A stretch of 64,000 bases of DNA, taken from assembly GCF_003261635.1 (NCBI RefSeq), contig NZ_QFXK01000036.1, positions 62,001 through 126,000 on the forward strand. The letters are read 5' to 3'. Positions 1 through 7,951 of the stretch are shown here, piece by piece. The notes beneath the pieces are model-generated. The model was not told the origin of the DNA and did no database searches. It saw only the letters and a program-made list of their open reading frames with translations. Source of the DNA: Kribbella monticola. Lineage in GTDB: Bacteria; Actinomycetota; Actinomycetes; Propionibacteriales; Kribbellaceae. The translations under genes were made by a program, and so were the position numbers. Numbering within the stretch: the stretch's first letter is position 1; each line of letters opens with the position of its first letter.

Positions 1-1218
1 ACCTCGACCGCCGTGGGTCTCGCGATCACCGACGGGCTGCTGTCGCTGGACGACCGCGTGGTCGACGTACTGCCTGAGCACGTCCCGGAAGACGTGGCTG
101 AGCAAGGCCGTCGCATCACCGTGCACCACCTGCTGTCGATGACGACAGGACGCCGTACGGACAGCCTCGCCGAGGCGTGGCAACTGGAATCCGGTGACCT
201 GACGAAGGGCTTCCTGCGCGTCCCGTTCACCGACCCTGAGGGAAGCCGGCATCTCTACGAAGATGCGACTACCTATCTCCTGGCCCGGATGGTCGAACGG
301 GTCACTGGTCGTGACCTGCCCGGATTTCTCGACGAGCGCTTGTTCCACCCGATGGGCATCGATCACGCCGAGTGGGACCGCGTGGCCAGCGGTGCGGCCT
401 TCGGATTCCATGGCCTGCATCTGACGACCGAAGCCGTCGCTGCCTTTGGCGAACTGCTGCTGCGCGGGGGCGTCTGGGGCGACCGGCAACTCGTCCCTCG
501 CGAATGGGTAGAGCTGGCGACCAGGAAGCACATCGACACGACCGAGCCGCTGCCCAACTGGTTGCCGAATCCCGACTTCCTGTCCGGGTACGGCTACCAG
601 TTCTGGCGGTCGCGGCACGGCTACTTCGGCAACGGTGCCTACGGTCAGCTGTGCGTGGTCGCCCCGGCTCACGATCTCGTGGTCGTCATGACGTCCGCCC
701 TCGAGCGGACCGACGTGGTGCCCGGTGCGTTCTGGGATTGCCTGCTGCCCGGTCTCGACCAGGTCGGAAGCGCAGAGGACGACGAGGCGCTCGCTGATCG
801 GCTGCGGCGGCTGACGCTAGCGCCGGTGATCGGTGCGGCGGCTCCGAACCGATCTTCCAAGGCGCGAGTGGACGGCTCCCCCGCGGATTCGGCCCTTCCC
901 GACGGAACAACAGTGACGGTGGATCCGGTGGACGGCGGCTGGCAGGTGCAGCTCGGTTCGTCGCTCGCGGTGGCAGTCGGGCATGGAGATTGGCGGGAAA
1001 GTACGCCGCTCGGCCGCCCGGTCGTCGCGACGGGCGCATGGCAGGACGGCAAGTTTGTCGCCGAGCTTTATGTCATCACCAGCCCGCACCGCGCTCGGCT
1101 GGTGGTCGACGCCGACGCGGGGACGGCGCAGGCGACCTGGAGCACGGTGCCGCTGACGACTTCGAGTCTGGAGTTGCACCTGCGATCGCCGCTGATGACG
1201 CGCCCCGATGTGGCGTAG
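1..1218 (+). CDS. Serine hydrolase, class C beta-lactamase/DD-peptidase fold (5' truncated)
   Basis: The reading frame is open from base 1, so the N-terminus lies outside the window. The first visible residues (TSTAVGLAITDGLLSLDD) match the stretch that normally follows the catalytic Ser-x-x-Lys, which would be just upstream. The middle carries the LxxMxTG segment and then Y-E-D (LYEDATTYLL) where the family usually has Tyr-x-Asn. A GYGYQFW...GQL segment near residue 200 fits the third motif region. The C-terminal about 130 residues look like an added beta-rich domain. Family membership is well supported; the substrate (beta-lactam, peptide or ester) cannot be told. It is followed by a 157-base gap and is not obviously co-transcribed with the next gene. 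Confidence 0.85.
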   Translation, partial: TSTAVGLAITDGLLSLDDRVVDVLPEHVPEDVAEQGRRITVHHLLSMTTGRRTDSLAEAWQLESGDLTKGFLRVPFTDPEGSRHLYEDATTYLLARMVERVTGRDLPGFLDERLFHPMGIDHAEWDRVASGAAFGFHGLHLTTEAVAAFGELLLRGGVWGDRQLVPREWVELATRKHIDTTEPLPNWLPNPDFLSGYGYQFWRSRHGYFGNGAYGQLCVVAPAHDLVVVMTSALERTDVVPGAFWDCLLPGLDQVGSAEDDEALADRLRRLTLAPVIGAAAPNRSSKARVDGSPADSALPDGTTVTVDPVDGGWQVQLGSSLAVAVGHGDWRESTPLGRPVVATGAWQDGKFVAELYVITSPHRARLVVDADAGTAQATWSTVPLTTSSLELHLRSPLMTRPDVA

Positions 1219-1267
1219 CCGGGACCCGTTGGGGTTCTAGGCTCGCCTTCCGGAGTACCGGGAAGTT

Positions 1268-1280
1268 TTCTCGACGAGAA
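1268..1280. promoter_or_regulatory. 13-base palindrome upstream of the first DGPF gene
   Basis: TTCTCG-A-CGAGAA is a perfect inverted repeat in the 157-base gap before the DGPF/ECF42 pair. It has no T-tract, so an operator is as likely as a weak terminator. Nothing else in the gap is recognisable. Confidence 0.3.
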
Positions 1281-1375
1281 TGTGACTGCGGTGTCGGATC
1301 GGGGTGGCGACGTTCGTTGCAGGAGTGAACGGCAGCCGGCCGCGGCGCCACTGAACCACAGGAGATGATCGGACG

Positions 1376-1699
1376 ATGCAGTACCTGGTTTCTGTGATCG
1401 ATGACAAAGTCAATCCCGGTAGCACCGATCGGCAGCCTGCCATCAGCGAGTTCAACGACCGCCTGATCGCCGACGGCTACTGGGTCTTCGCGGGCGGGCT
1501 CGCGGACACCGAATCGGCCACCGTGATCGACAACCGGGGCGGCCAGGCGGTGTTCAGCGACGGACCGTTCGTGGAGTCCAAGGAATACCTGGCCGGCGTG
1601 TGGGTGTGGGAGACCCCCGATCTGGACGTGGCGCTCAAGCTCGCCGCCGAGGCGTCGAAGGTCTGCGATCGCAAGATCGAGGTGCGGCCGTTCGGGTGA
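1376..1699 (+). CDS. YCII-related (DGPF-domain) protein
   Basis: This is a 107-residue protein of the YCII/DGPF family, with the name-giving motif visible as SDGPFVESKE near residue 63. These are small alpha-beta dimeric proteins without a settled biochemical role. In actinobacteria they lie next to ECF42 sigma factors and are thought to be under their control. The stop codon overlaps the GTG start of the sigma factor by four bases (GTGA), so translation is probably coupled. The start ATG follows an AGGAGATG-type ribosome site. A second DGPF gene lies 1.3 kb downstream. Confidence 0.88.
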   Translation: MQYLVSVIDDKVNPGSTDRQPAISEFNDRLIADGYWVFAGGLADTESATVIDNRGGQAVFSDGPFVESKEYLAGVWVWETPDLDVALKLAAEASKVCDRKIEVRPFG

Positions 1700-2928
1700 G
1701 TGGGATCGACATCCAGGAAGCGATCACCGCGGCCCATCGCGACGAGTGGGCGCGGGTGATCGCCAGCCTGACCAAACGCTTCGGTGATCTCGACATCGCC
1801 GAGGAGGCGGCCGCGGAAGCGTTCGCGACCGCTGTGGAGAAGTGGCCTGCCGACGGCGTACCGCCCAACCCCGGCGGCTGGCTGACCACGACCGCCAATC
1901 GCAAGGCCATCGACCGGCTCAGGCGCGAGAACAAGCGCGACGACAAGCACAAGGAGGCTCTGGTGTTGACCGACGACGACCCGCCCGAGCCTCTGGGCGC
2001 GATCGAGGACGAACGGCTCCGGCTGATCTTCACCTGCTGCCACCCGGCACTGGCGATGGAGACCCGGATGGCGTTGACGCTGCGAATGGTCGGCGGACTG
2101 ACCGTGCCCGAGATCGCCCGGGCCTTTCTGGTCCAGGAAACGGCCATGGGGCAGCGGATCACCCGCGCGAAGGCGAAGATCAAGGCGGCCCGGATCCCGT
2201 ATCGGGTGCCGGCCGCGGAGGACCTGCCGGCCCGCGTCTCCGGCGTACTGGCCGTCCTCTTCCTCGTGTTCAACGAGGGCTATCTGGCGACCGGGGCCGA
2301 TACCGATCCCGTGCGTCATGAGCTGACCGCCGAGGCGATCCGGCTCACCCGGCTGATCCGGGCTCTGCTGCCCGAAGACGGCGAGGTGGCCGGGCTGCTC
2401 GCGTTGATGCTGCTGACCGAAGCACGGCGTACGGCGCGGATCTCGGCGAGCGGCGAACTGATCACGCTTGGCGAGCAGGACCGGGGCGCCTGGGATGCGG
2501 CGCTGATCGCGGAGGGGCATCGCCTCGTGCGGGAGCGGTTGGCCGCCAGGGTTGCGCCGGGCCGGTATCAGATTCTTGCGGCGATCAATGCCGTGCACAC
2601 GTCGGCGCGGGATGTGCGCGATACCGACTGGTCGCAGATCGTTGCCTTGTACGACCAACTCTCCCGCCTCGACTCGTCGGCGATCGTGGTGCTGAACCGG
2701 GCGATCGCGGTCGCCGAGCTCGATGGGCCCGAGGTGGCGTTGGCCGACGTCGATCGTCTCGAGGACAAGCTGGCCGGGTATCACGCGTACCACGCGGCGC
2801 GGGCCGACCTGCTGCGCCGGCAAGGACGCAGCGAGGAGGCGCGAGCGGCGTACGACAAGGCGATCGAGCTGGCGGGCAACACCGCCGAGACCGCCTACCT
2901 CACCCGCCGCCGCGACCAACTCCGCTGA
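1696..2928 (+). CDS. ECF42-type RNA polymerase sigma factor with TPR-like C-terminal domain
   Basis: About 410 residues. Sigma region 2 occupies residues 10-90 (DIAEEAAAEAFATAVEKWP, then GGWLTTTANRKAIDRLRR). Region 4 with its helix-turn-helix lies near 120-175 (GGLTVPEIARAFLV, then MGQRITRAKAKI). A helical extension of over 200 residues resembles the TPR-like domain of the ECF42 group. The GTG at 1696, overlapping the DGPF stop, is chosen because upstream in-frame codons lie inside the DGPF gene. ECF42 factors have no classical anti-sigma factor; their long C-terminus is held to be essential for activity. It pairs with the preceding DGPF gene, and a paralogue follows at 3464. Confidence 0.9.
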   Translation: MSGIDIQEAITAAHRDEWARVIASLTKRFGDLDIAEEAAAEAFATAVEKWPADGVPPNPGGWLTTTANRKAIDRLRRENKRDDKHKEALVLTDDDPPEPLGAIEDERLRLIFTCCHPALAMETRMALTLRMVGGLTVPEIARAFLVQETAMGQRITRAKAKIKAARIPYRVPAAEDLPARVSGVLAVLFLVFNEGYLATGADTDPVRHELTAEAIRLTRLIRALLPEDGEVAGLLALMLLTEARRTARISASGELITLGEQDRGAWDAALIAEGHRLVRERLAARVAPGRYQILAAINAVHTSARDVRDTDWSQIVALYDQLSRLDSSAIVVLNRAIAVAELDGPEVALADVDRLEDKLAGYHAYHAARADLLRRQGRSEEARAAYDKAIELAGNTAETAYLTRRRDQLR

Positions 2929-3031
2929 GCTGCCGACCGAGTTCTAAGCTCGATGTCGAGAAGCTTCGGTCGGCTCCGCTCACCAGGTGAGAAGCCGCGG
3001 AAGACGCGGCTCGAGACACCTGGAGATGACG

Positions 3032-3442
3032 ATGCCGAAGTACCTCCTGCTGAAGCACTACCGGGGCGGCCCGGAGAACTACACCTCCGTGCCCCCGATG
3101 GACCAGTGGGCGCCTGAGGATGTCGAGGCGCACATGGCCTTCCTCAGGCACGTCAGCGAGATGCTCGAGGAGAACGGCGAGTACGTCGGTGCGCAGGCGC
3201 TCACGCCGGAGCGCACCTGGGTTCGTTACGGTGGGCCTGACGCGGCTCCCGTCACGACGGACGGCCCGCATCCGGAGACGAGCGACCTGGTCGCCGGCTG
3301 GTACATGATCGACGTCGATTCCTACGAGCGGGCGCTCGAACTCGCGGCGTACGTCTCGTCGGGACCTGGTCCCGGTGGCGAACCGATGTACGAGTGGATC
3401 GACGTTCGCGAGATCATGACCGAGGCGCCGTCGGATGACTGA
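3032..3442 (+). CDS. YCII-related (DGPF-domain) protein, second copy
   Basis: 136 residues beginning MPKYLLLKHYRGG, the typical start of this subfamily. The signature region is TDGPHPETSD, so the usual DGPF reads DGPH. The ATG at 3032 has GGAG seven bases upstream; an in-frame ATG at 3026 is too close to the same site. The ORF opens further upstream but without family similarity. It is followed directly by the second ECF42 sigma factor, repeating the arrangement at 1376-2928. The proteins of the two modules are clearly divergent, so this is an old duplication or two independent acquisitions, not a recent copy. Confidence 0.87.
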   Translation: MPKYLLLKHYRGGPENYTSVPPMDQWAPEDVEAHMAFLRHVSEMLEENGEYVGAQALTPERTWVRYGGPDAAPVTTDGPHPETSDLVAGWYMIDVDSYERALELAAYVSSGPGPGGEPMYEWIDVREIMTEAPSDD

Positions 3443-3463
3443 GCCGGTGTGATCGAGGAACCG

Positions 3464-4672
3464 ATGCTGGTGGACGAGGGTGCCCTGCGCGCCCTCGTCC
3501 CCCGCGTGCTCGCGGGGCTGGTCCGGCGCGGTGAGGATTTCGATGCCGCCGAGGATGCGCTGCAGGAAGCGTTACTGGAGGCGCTCCGGGTCTGGCCCGA
3601 CAATCCCCCGCACAATCCGCACGGGTGGCTGGCCACTGTCGCGACGAGGCGGCTCGTCGACGCACGCCGCAGTGAGATCGCCCGGTACCGGCGTGAGGAG
3701 ACGACGGCGTACGCCGATCCGCCGCCTGCCGCCGTCGAACAGGGCGATGACACCCTTTTCCTGCTGTTCTGTTGCTGCCATCCGGACCTCGCGCCCGCGT
3801 CGCAGGTGGCGCTGACCCTGCGTGCTGTCGGAGGTCTCACCACGCGCGAGATCGCCGACGCGTTCTACGTGCCCGAGGCAACGATGGCGCAGCGGATCAG
3901 CCGCGCCAAGCGCACTGTCCGCGGGCGCCGGCTGGATCAGCCGGGCGACCTGGCCGTCGTACTGCGAGTGCTCTATCTCGTCTACACCACTGGCCACGCG
4001 GGCCGGGTGGATCTGGCGGCCGAGGCGATCCGGCTCACGCGGCAGCTCAATCTCGCGACCGGGGAACCGGAAGCGCGCGGGTTGCTCGCGCTGATGCTGC
4101 TCAACCACGCCCGGCTGCCCGCGCGCCTCGACTCCGAGGGCCGGATCGTCACGCTCGATCGGCAGGATCGCAGCCGGTGGAACAGTCGTGAGATCGCCGA
4201 AGGAGTGCGTGTTCTGCAGTCGGCGCTGGCCTTGCAGACCGATGAGCGCCCACCTGGTCGCTACCAGATCGAGGCCGCGATCGCTGCTCTTCACGACGAC
4301 GCGGCAAGCGCGGAGGAGACCGATTGGCCGCAGATCCTCAGCTGGTACGACGACCTGGTCGCGCTGACCGATGATCCGGTGCGCCAGTCCCCCGCCGCCG
4401 TCCTCGGGCGCGCGGTCGCGGTCGGCCATGTGCTCGGCCCGGCCGCCGGACTCCGCGAGACGGACCGGCTGAGCGAGGTCATCGGCGAGCGGCACCGCTG
4501 GTACGCCGTACGCGGGCATCTCCACGAGCTCGCCGGCGATTTGGACACCGCCGCGGCGGCGTACGCCGAAGCCTCTCGCCGGGCCACCAACCTCACCGAG
4601 CACGACCACCTGCTTCGCCAGGCCGTTCGCCTCCGGGCAGCAGCACGCACGCGCCCGGGCGACCGGCCTTAA
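3464..4672 (+). CDS. ECF42-type RNA polymerase sigma factor, second copy
   Basis: About 402 residues with the architecture of its neighbour: region 2 (EDFDAAEDALQEALLEALRVWP, HGWLATVATRRLVDARR), the FCCCHPDL linker shared by this group, region 4 (GGLTTREIADAFYV, MAQRISRAKRTV) and a long helical TPR-like tail. The ATG at 3464 has GAGG six bases upstream; a GTG at 3449 is an alternative start with a poor ribosome site. It lies 21 bases after the DGPF gene and is surely co-transcribed. Likely targets are the adjacent DGPF gene and possibly the glyoxalase/monooxygenase pair downstream; that is inference from context. Confidence 0.9.
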   Translation: MLVDEGALRALVPRVLAGLVRRGEDFDAAEDALQEALLEALRVWPDNPPHNPHGWLATVATRRLVDARRSEIARYRREETTAYADPPPAAVEQGDDTLFLLFCCCHPDLAPASQVALTLRAVGGLTTREIADAFYVPEATMAQRISRAKRTVRGRRLDQPGDLAVVLRVLYLVYTTGHAGRVDLAAEAIRLTRQLNLATGEPEARGLLALMLLNHARLPARLDSEGRIVTLDRQDRSRWNSREIAEGVRVLQSALALQTDERPPGRYQIEAAIAALHDDAASAEETDWPQILSWYDDLVALTDDPVRQSPAAVLGRAVAVGHVLGPAAGLRETDRLSEVIGERHRWYAVRGHLHELAGDLDTAAAAYAEASRRATNLTEHDHLLRQAVRLRAAARTRPGDRP

Positions 4673-4677
4673 ATGCG

Positions 4678-4706
4678 TTGTCTGGTGATCTGGCAGCGCC
4701 TAGCGT
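4678..4706 (+). promoter_or_regulatory. Promoter giving a leaderless VOC transcript
   Basis: TTGTCT at 4678-4683 and TAGCGT at 4701-4706 are separated by exactly 17 bases. The -10 box ends six bases before the ATG at 4713, so transcription should start on or next to the A of the start codon. No ribosome site is present, as expected for leaderless translation. Confidence 0.55.
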
Positions 4707-4712
4707 CGTTGA

Positions 4713-5420
4713 ATGACTACTCGGTTGGTGACGCTTTGCTTCGATGCGCAGGAACCGCCTCGGCTCGCGGAGTTCTGGGCCGGAATTCTCGGGCGCAAGG
4801 TGGGCGATGACGGTGTCACGCTGCTGCCGAACGACGAGCTCGAGTTCGCGATTCGGTTCACTGCGACCGAGGCGGAGAAGAGTGAGCCGAATCAGATGCA
4901 TTTCGATCTGACCAGCGCTACCCCTGAGGCGCAGCAGGCGACAGTGGCGAAGGCGCTCGACCTCGGCGGGCAGCATCTCGATATCGGTCAGCGGCCGGAG
5001 GATGGGCATGTCGTGCTGGCTGATCCCGAAGGCAATGAGTTCTGTGTGATCGAGGCGGGCAACAACTTCCTCGCCGGCACCGGGACGATCGGGGCGTTCT
5101 CGTCCGACGGGTCGCAGGCAGTCGGGTACTTCTGGAGCAAGGCGCTGGACTGGCCGCTGGTCTGGGACCAGGACGAGGAGACCGCGATCCAGTCCCCCGA
5201 GGGTGGATCGAAGATCAGCTGGGGCGGTCCGCCGGTGCGGGAGAAGACCGCGAAGAACCGCTTGGTCTTCGAGGTCGCTCCCCCGGCCGGCGGCGAGGTG
5301 GGGACAGAGGTCTCGCGGCTCGTCTCGCTCGGCGCGACCCGGGTTGGACCAGGTGAAAGCGGCGCGATCGAGATGCTCGATCCCGACGGCAACGAATTCC
5401 GCGTGCTGGCGGCGCGGTAG
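4713..5420 (+). CDS. VOC/glyoxalase-superfamily protein, two domains
   Basis: 235 residues folding into two vicinal-oxygen-chelate repeats: residues 1-115 (RLVTLCFDAQEPPRLAEFWAGI ... DPEGNEFCVIEAG) and 120-235 (GAFSSDGSQAVGYFWSKAL ... DPDGNEFRVLAAR). The repeated DP(E/D)GNEF(C/R)V end motif is typical of Glyoxalase_6-like proteins. Such proteins may be metal enzymes (dioxygenase, isomerase) or antibiotic-binding resistance proteins; the sequence does not decide. The next gene, an FAD monooxygenase, starts seven bases after the stop, so the two probably act together on an aromatic or polyketide-like compound. Confidence 0.85.
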   Translation: MTTRLVTLCFDAQEPPRLAEFWAGILGRKVGDDGVTLLPNDELEFAIRFTATEAEKSEPNQMHFDLTSATPEAQQATVAKALDLGGQHLDIGQRPEDGHVVLADPEGNEFCVIEAGNNFLAGTGTIGAFSSDGSQAVGYFWSKALDWPLVWDQDEETAIQSPEGGSKISWGGPPVREKTAKNRLVFEVAPPAGGEVGTEVSRLVSLGATRVGPGESGAIEMLDPDGNEFRVLAAR

Positions 5421-5427
5421 TACATCT

Positions 5428-6663
5428 GTGGAATCTTCGCCGGCCCCCGCCGAGGACTTCTTGTACGACGTGATCATCGCCGGCTGCGGGCCGACCGGTG
5501 CGACGCTGGCCGCTGAGCTGCGGCTACACGACGTACGGGTTCTCGTGCTGGAGCAGGAAACCGAGCCGGTGTCGTTCGTCCGCCTGGTCGGGCTGCATCT
5601 GCGCAGTCTCGAACTGATGGCGATGCGCGGCTTGCTCGCGAGCATTCTCGAGCAGGGAAGGAAGCGGCCGGCCGGCGGATTCTTCGCAGGGATTCCGAAA
5701 CCCGTGCCGGAGGGTCTGGATTCCGCGCACGCCTATCTGGTCGGCATTCCGCAGCCGGTCATTGTTCAGCTGCTCGAAGACCACGCGATCGAACTCGGTG
5801 CGCAGGTACGGCGTGGTTGCGCGGTGGCCGACTTCGCGCAGGACGACCAGGGTGTGACTGTCGTACTGGGCGATGGCGAGCAGCTGCGCTCGCGGTACCT
5901 CGTGGGGTGCGACGGCGCGCGCAGTGCGGTTCGGAAGGTGCTTGGCGTCGGCTTTCCTGGCGAGCCCGCACGGACCGAGACGCTGATGGGTGAGCTCGCG
6001 GTCGGCGTACCGCACGAGGAGATCGCGGCCAGGGTCGCGGAGGTGCAGCGAACCCAGCAGCGGTTCTGGCTCCGGCCCGCTCGCGAAGGGACCTATAGCG
6101 TCGTGGTCCCTGCCGCGGGAGTCAGCGATCGGGCAGAACCGCCTACGTTGGCGGATTTCCAGCAACAGTTGCGCGCGATTGCCGGGACCGATTTCGGTGT
6201 GCATTCACCGCGCTGGTTGTCCCGTTTCGGGGATGCCACGCGGTTGGCCGAACGGTATCGGGTCGGGCGGGTACTGCTGGCCGGCGACGCGGCGCACATC
6301 CATCCACCGACCGGCGGGCAAGGTCTCAACCTGGGTGTTCAGGACGCGTTCAACCTCGGCTGGAAGCTGGCCGCAGAGGTCCGGGGCTGGGCGCCGGAAT
6401 CGCTGCTCGACACGTATCAGGCCGAGCGTCACCCGGTCGCAGCGGAGGTGCTGGACAATACTCGCGCGCAGATGGAATTGCAGTCCAGCGAGCCGGGCGC
6501 GCAGGCGGTGCGGAGGCTGCTCACCGAGCTGATGGACCTCAACGAGGTGAACCGCTATCTGATCGAGAAGATCGCCGCGATCGGGATCCGGTACGACTTC
6601 GGCGAAGGGCCCGAGCTGCTCGGGCGGCGGCTGCGCGATATCGACGTGAAACAAGTCGGCTGA
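5428..6663 (+). CDS. FAD-dependent aromatic monooxygenase, lacking the C-terminal domain
   Basis: 411 residues of the class A flavoprotein hydroxylase family. The N-terminal dinucleotide fold is VIIAGCGPTGATLAAEL. The DG motif is YLVGCDGARSAVRKVLG. The FAD ribityl site is GDAAHIHPPTGGQGLNLG. The group includes rifampicin and aromatic-ring hydroxylases, which use NAD(P)H. Homologues usually carry a thioredoxin-like domain of about 80 residues after the RRLRDID segment; here the frame stops eight residues after it. The GTG at 5428 is chosen because upstream codons overlap the VOC gene. A hairpin at 6711 ends the transcript. Confidence 0.88.
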   Translation: MESSPAPAEDFLYDVIIAGCGPTGATLAAELRLHDVRVLVLEQETEPVSFVRLVGLHLRSLELMAMRGLLASILEQGRKRPAGGFFAGIPKPVPEGLDSAHAYLVGIPQPVIVQLLEDHAIELGAQVRRGCAVADFAQDDQGVTVVLGDGEQLRSRYLVGCDGARSAVRKVLGVGFPGEPARTETLMGELAVGVPHEEIAARVAEVQRTQQRFWLRPAREGTYSVVVPAAGVSDRAEPPTLADFQQQLRAIAGTDFGVHSPRWLSRFGDATRLAERYRVGRVLLAGDAAHIHPPTGGQGLNLGVQDAFNLGWKLAAEVRGWAPESLLDTYQAERHPVAAEVLDNTRAQMELQSSEPGAQAVRRLLTELMDLNEVNRYLIEKIAAIGIRYDFGEGPELLGRRLRDIDVKQVG

Positions 6664-6710
6664 TCAAAACGGGTGTGCTCGTCGACGTGGGCGCTCGTCG
6701 ACGCCGGGTG

Positions 6711-6733
6711 CGCCGGAGCACACGGCTCCGGCG
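6711..6733. terminator. Hairpin between convergent monooxygenase and aldo/keto reductase genes
   Basis: CGCCGGAGC and GCTCCGGCG form a perfect 9-base-pair stem with a 5-base loop. It lies between two convergent genes (stops at 6663 on + and 6766 on -), so it can serve both strands. No T-tract follows, as is common in GC-rich actinobacteria. Confidence 0.65.
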
Positions 6734-6765
6734 TACCCGGCCTACCGGCGGTCAGGCGTACCGGG

Positions 6766-7821
6766 TCAGGCGGCGGCGCGGTCTGTGAGTGGGCGGCGGC
6801 GCTTGGTGGGGTCGGTGAGGGCGGGGGTCTGCCAGAGGCCGTCGGACTGGTAGTGGTGCAGGTCGGTGCCGGGCGGGACGATCTCGTCGATCCGGTCCAG
6901 GACCTCGTCGTCGAGGGTGAGGTCGGCGCCCTTGAGCAGGCCGTCCAGTTGCTCCATCGTGCGTGGACCGATGATCACCGACGTCACCGCCGGGTGCGAG
7001 GTGACGAAAGCGAGGGCCAGTTCGGGCAACGTACGACCGATGCCGTCGGCAACTTCCACCAACTGCTCGACGGCGTCGAACTTGGCCGCGTTGGCCGGCA
7101 GCGACGGGTCGAACCGGTGCGGCGTCAGCGCGGCACGCCCGGTCGCCAGGTCGACGGGCTGATCCTTACGCATTTTGCCGGACAGGAAGCCCGAGGCGAG
7201 CGGGCTCCAGGTGAGCACGCCCATGTTCAGCCGCTCCGCGGTCGGCAGCAGTGAGCGCTCGATGCCGCGAGTGACGAGAGAGTACGGCGGTTGCTCGGTA
7301 CGGAACTTGCCGTACCCGCGGCGCTCCGCCACGTGGTACGCCTCGACGATCTCCTCGGCCGGGAAGGTCGAGCAGCCGAACGCGCGGATCTTTCCCTGGC
7401 TGACCAGATCGGTCAGCGCCGACAAGGTCTCCTCGATATCGGTCCGGTAGTCGGGCCGGTGAATCTGGTAGAGGTCGATCCAGCCGGTGCCGAGCCGGCG
7501 CAAACTCTGCTCGACCTCGTGCACGATCCACCGCCGCGAGTTGCCGCTGCGGTTCGGGCCCTCCCCCATCGGGAAATGCACCTTGGTGGCCAGTACGACG
7601 TCGTCGCGGCGACCCTGCAGTGCCTTGCCGACGATCTCCTCGCTCTCGCCGCTGGAGTACATGTCGGCGGTGTCGACGAAGTTGATGCCCTGGTCAAGGG
7701 CGGCGTGAATGATCCGGATGCTGTCCTCGTGATCGGGATTACCGACCGCACCGAACATCATCGCGCCGAGACAGTGCGTACTGACCTCGATCCCGGTCCC
7801 ACCAAGCGTGCGATAACGCAT
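6766..7821 (-). CDS. Aldo/keto reductase
   Basis: 351 residues starting MRYRTLGGTGIEVSTHCLGAM. Catalytic tetrad residues are visible: Asp and Tyr in FVDTADMYSSGESE, Lys in VVLATKVHFPMG and His in DLYQIHRPDY. NADPH-binding elements near the C-terminus (SVIIGPRTMEQLDG) are intact. It would reduce aldehydes or ketones with NADPH in the cytoplasm; the physiological substrate is unknown. GAGGAG lies seven bases before the ATG. The promoter upstream has the 19-base spacer typical of MerR-family control. It is transcribed away from the WYL regulator at 7952, which may also affect it. Confidence 0.92.
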   Translation of the reverse strand: MRYRTLGGTGIEVSTHCLGAMMFGAVGNPDHEDSIRIIHAALDQGINFVDTADMYSSGESEEIVGKALQGRRDDVVLATKVHFPMGEGPNRSGNSRRWIVHEVEQSLRRLGTGWIDLYQIHRPDYRTDIEETLSALTDLVSQGKIRAFGCSTFPAEEIVEAYHVAERRGYGKFRTEQPPYSLVTRGIERSLLPTAERLNMGVLTWSPLASGFLSGKMRKDQPVDLATGRAALTPHRFDPSLPANAAKFDAVEQLVEVADGIGRTLPELALAFVTSHPAVTSVIIGPRTMEQLDGLLKGADLTLDDEVLDRIDEIVPPGTDLHHYQSDGLWQTPALTDPTKRRRPLTDRAAA

Positions 7822-7851
7822 CGAAACTCCTCAACTGGTAGCAGTCCCGCC

Positions 7852-7882
7852 AACCTAGAAGCTAGACCTCGCTCTAGGTCAA
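7852..7882 (-). promoter_or_regulatory. MerR-type promoter/operator of the aldo/keto reductase gene
   Basis: On the minus strand a TTGACC -35 box (7877-7882) and a TAGGTT -10 box (7852-7857) are 19 bases apart, longer than the usual 17. The dyad GACCT-N6-AGGTC (7865-7880) overlaps the -35 box and the start of the spacer. Over-long spacers with such dyads are the hallmark of MerR-family activator targets. No merR gene is in the window. Confidence 0.55.
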
Positions 7883-7951
7883 CTCTCATCAGCCAAGAGC
7901 CCGGGGGTTAAGTGCTCAGCGCATGCGTAGTTTGTTTGGGAGGATGGGCGT

